Origin: Carya illinoinensis
Taxonomy: Eukaryota; Streptophyta; Magnoliopsida; Fagales; Juglandaceae
NCBI RefSeq assembly: GCF_018687715.1
Contig: NC_056766.1
Location: forward strand, 24,351,501 to 24,415,500
DNA: 64,000 nucleotides
Reading direction: 5' to 3'
Both the position numbers and the translations under genes were made by a program. The notes under the pieces were generated by a model. That model saw nothing but the letters and a program-made list of their open reading frames with translations. It made no database searches and was not told the DNA's origin. Positions 62,560-64,000 of this stretch are shown piece after piece; within the stretch, counting starts at the first letter, position 1; every line of letters begins with the position of its first letter.

Positions 62560-63678
62560 GTTTTCAAGTTACTTGGAGAACCTGCGATAGTTATTAATGG
62601 GTAGCACAATTCGAATAGTATACTCGGGTATTTAGAGAGATCATTTCTCGGCTTCTATCCCTGGTAATTTAAGCTGGTTGCATCCATTTTTTTACTCACC
62701 ATATTTCCCATTACTAATTACTATGGTTTTCTTGAGCTGTGAAAAGCAAGTGAATACATCCTTTTATTGGAACAATTCAACTTATTGCTTTAACACCGAA
62801 GTATATTCTTCAACCTCTTCATCGTCTTCCCATGATATGCATAGATATGTTAAATATCTAGATAGACTTCCATATCCAGGGCAAGTGGAGGAATCTTGTC
62901 GAATAGAGCAAATATCCCTAATATCGAGGGAAGGCCGTCAATATATCCAAAAACTGCTTCTTGCGAAGAGATTCGCAACGAATTGTTATGCGGTTTTAAG
63001 TTTAATTGGCTACATGTTTCTTGTCAATGCGACGGACCCAACAATTGCTACCTCGATGACGCGAATAAAATTCAATGCGATAATTGTACATATGTACTCA
63101 GAAGAATGCATGCTTGAAAAATATGCAACACTTTCAAGTAGTAGTCGAGATCTTGTACATGATCTCAACTATTTCTATCTTTTTTAAAATTCTTCGATTT
63201 CTAATTTTATATATATTGGTTTGTTTTGGCTGTCAAAACAGGGTTCTTCAAAGGATTGCCAGACGTATACAATGGTGAGACTAATTATATCTCAAAAAGT
63301 TGTTTGAAGTCAATAGTATACATGATATAACGGCAAACAGTTCATTATGCTTGGTTGTAACATAATTTGAGGAATATTAAAATATTGAGAAGTATAAATT
63401 CTTCTCCGTCCTAAAATATTTTAACCTCAACTACACTTTTCATGTGATAGATATTAATGGTTGCATTGCAATTTTTTATATTACAGCATTCAAAATTCCA
63501 AATCCATGATGGGCGCACTTTGAGAAATTCTTATGTCATGCCTTCTCACCTTTCAGCTGGTGGAGTTATTGGATCAATCCTGGTGGTCCTTTGCTTGTTT
63601 TGGGTTGGTCTGGTAGAAGAAGAAGAACTATCCATGAAAGAAATGGTCAGAAAGCTAACGACAAACACAATGTAAAGT
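62560..63678 (+). pseudogene. LRK10L-like receptor kinase: ectodomain and TM remnant
   Basis: LRK10L (rust-resistance-kinase-like) proteins have an extracellular GUB_WAK-type cysteine-rich domain, one membrane span and a Ser/Thr kinase. Visible here: LSWLHPFFYSPYF, VFLSCEKQVNTSFYWNNSTYC and SCRIEQISLI in one frame (to about 62920). Then, in another frame, EIRNELLCGFKFNW and HVSCQCDGPNNCYLDDANKI (62965-63077), the typical end of the ectodomain. After an intron-like gap, acceptor 'tttcag' at 63555-63560 opens AGGVIGSILVVLCLFWVGL, a membrane span, then TAA at 63673. The frame change near 62925, stops upstream of 62640 and the lack of any kinase domain before 63840 mark a truncated pseudogene. 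Confidence 0.72.
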
Positions 63679-63840
63679 AAAATAATTATCCATGAATAAG
63701 AGCTTTCATGTAATGTGATTTGTGTTTTTTTTTTATTATATGAATAATGATCCATTATATCATATTTATTATTAATTTATTTATTATATATTTTTATTAT
63801 GGTATATCATATTATTGGTGTGTTCTGAAGGTTGTTAATT

Positions 63841-64000
63841 AATGTAATGTGCTGGCAACATTTTTGTAGCAGCGTTTATAATAATACCGTTAATTTAAAA
63901 AATGCGCCAGCAATGAACTAGTGGGGGCGTTTACATTACGTTGTTAATTTATGCAATGTGGTGGCAATAAACTCATGGTGGCATTTAGAGAAACGCCGTT
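63841..64000. mobile_element. CACTA subterminal repeats (element runs off the window)
   Basis: Repeats 'agcgtttataa', 'atgcgccagcaat', 'ggcgtttacattacg', 'gtggcaataaactc' and 'gaaacgccgtt' match the vocabulary at 41031-41660. No CACTA or TAGTG tip is reached, so it continues past 64000. It may be the right end of the element beginning at 41025 or an independent copy. Confidence 0.7.

Overview
The window is nuclear DNA from a flowering plant. It has plant gene families with spliced introns, plant LTR-retrotransposon lineages (chromoviruses and Athila), AT-rich spacers and long AG/CT microsatellites. Genes such as the VLCFA synthase and the RABA GTPase point to a eudicot; I cannot fix genus or family. 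One gene is convincingly intact: a three-exon 3-ketoacyl-CoA synthase of the KCS2/KCS20 type on the minus strand at 21.5-24.2 kb. Almost everything else is transposable elements, often nested, or broken gene pieces.

Layout. 1-12.2 kb: decayed chromovirus A (+). Its 5' LTR is split at about base 48 by a CACTA-like DNA transposon, which itself holds a 2.4-kb solo LTR (1737-4112) with a perfect 5-bp target duplication. Its RT domain is split by a 1.27-kb unknown insertion. 12.8-20.6 kb: decayed hAT transposon whose transposase is cut by a 4.0-kb solo-LTR-like element (14828-18834). 21.5-24.2 kb: KCS gene, flanked downstream of its promoter by about 4 kb of AT-rich spacer. 28.2-33.7 kb: complete but mutated chromovirus B (-) with 415-bp LTRs, tRNA-iMet PBS, polypurine tract and chromodomain. 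34.7-34.9 kb: exon 1 of a RABA1-type GTPase pseudogene. 35.5-35.9 kb: LINE-type RNase H remnant with poly(A). 36.5-41.0 kb: 3' half of Athila B (-), cut inside the RT core by a CACTA terminus at 41025.

41.0-64.0 kb: the CACTA left end carries many 'gcgtttat / acgccggtaat' subterminal repeats, and the same repeat vocabulary returns at 63.84-64.0 kb. The simplest reading is one very large CACTA region, with its right end just beyond the window. Between these ends lie a shugoshin gene fragment (43.7-44.3 kb), a three-fold 60-bp motif, duplicated ends of a second CACTA family, a candidate Helitron 3' end, a complete young Athila A (49572-61279, 2.5-kb LTRs, TSD TGCCT), an orphan exon, a LINE fragment and the ectodomain/TM remnant of an LRK10L-like receptor kinase. 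Acquisition of gene fragments by a CACTA element is an inference.

No CRISPR, rRNA or tRNA genes, and no prokaryotic-style operons, were seen. No new enzymatic system is supported. The interest lies in the nesting order, the captured host exons and the repeat behaviour.
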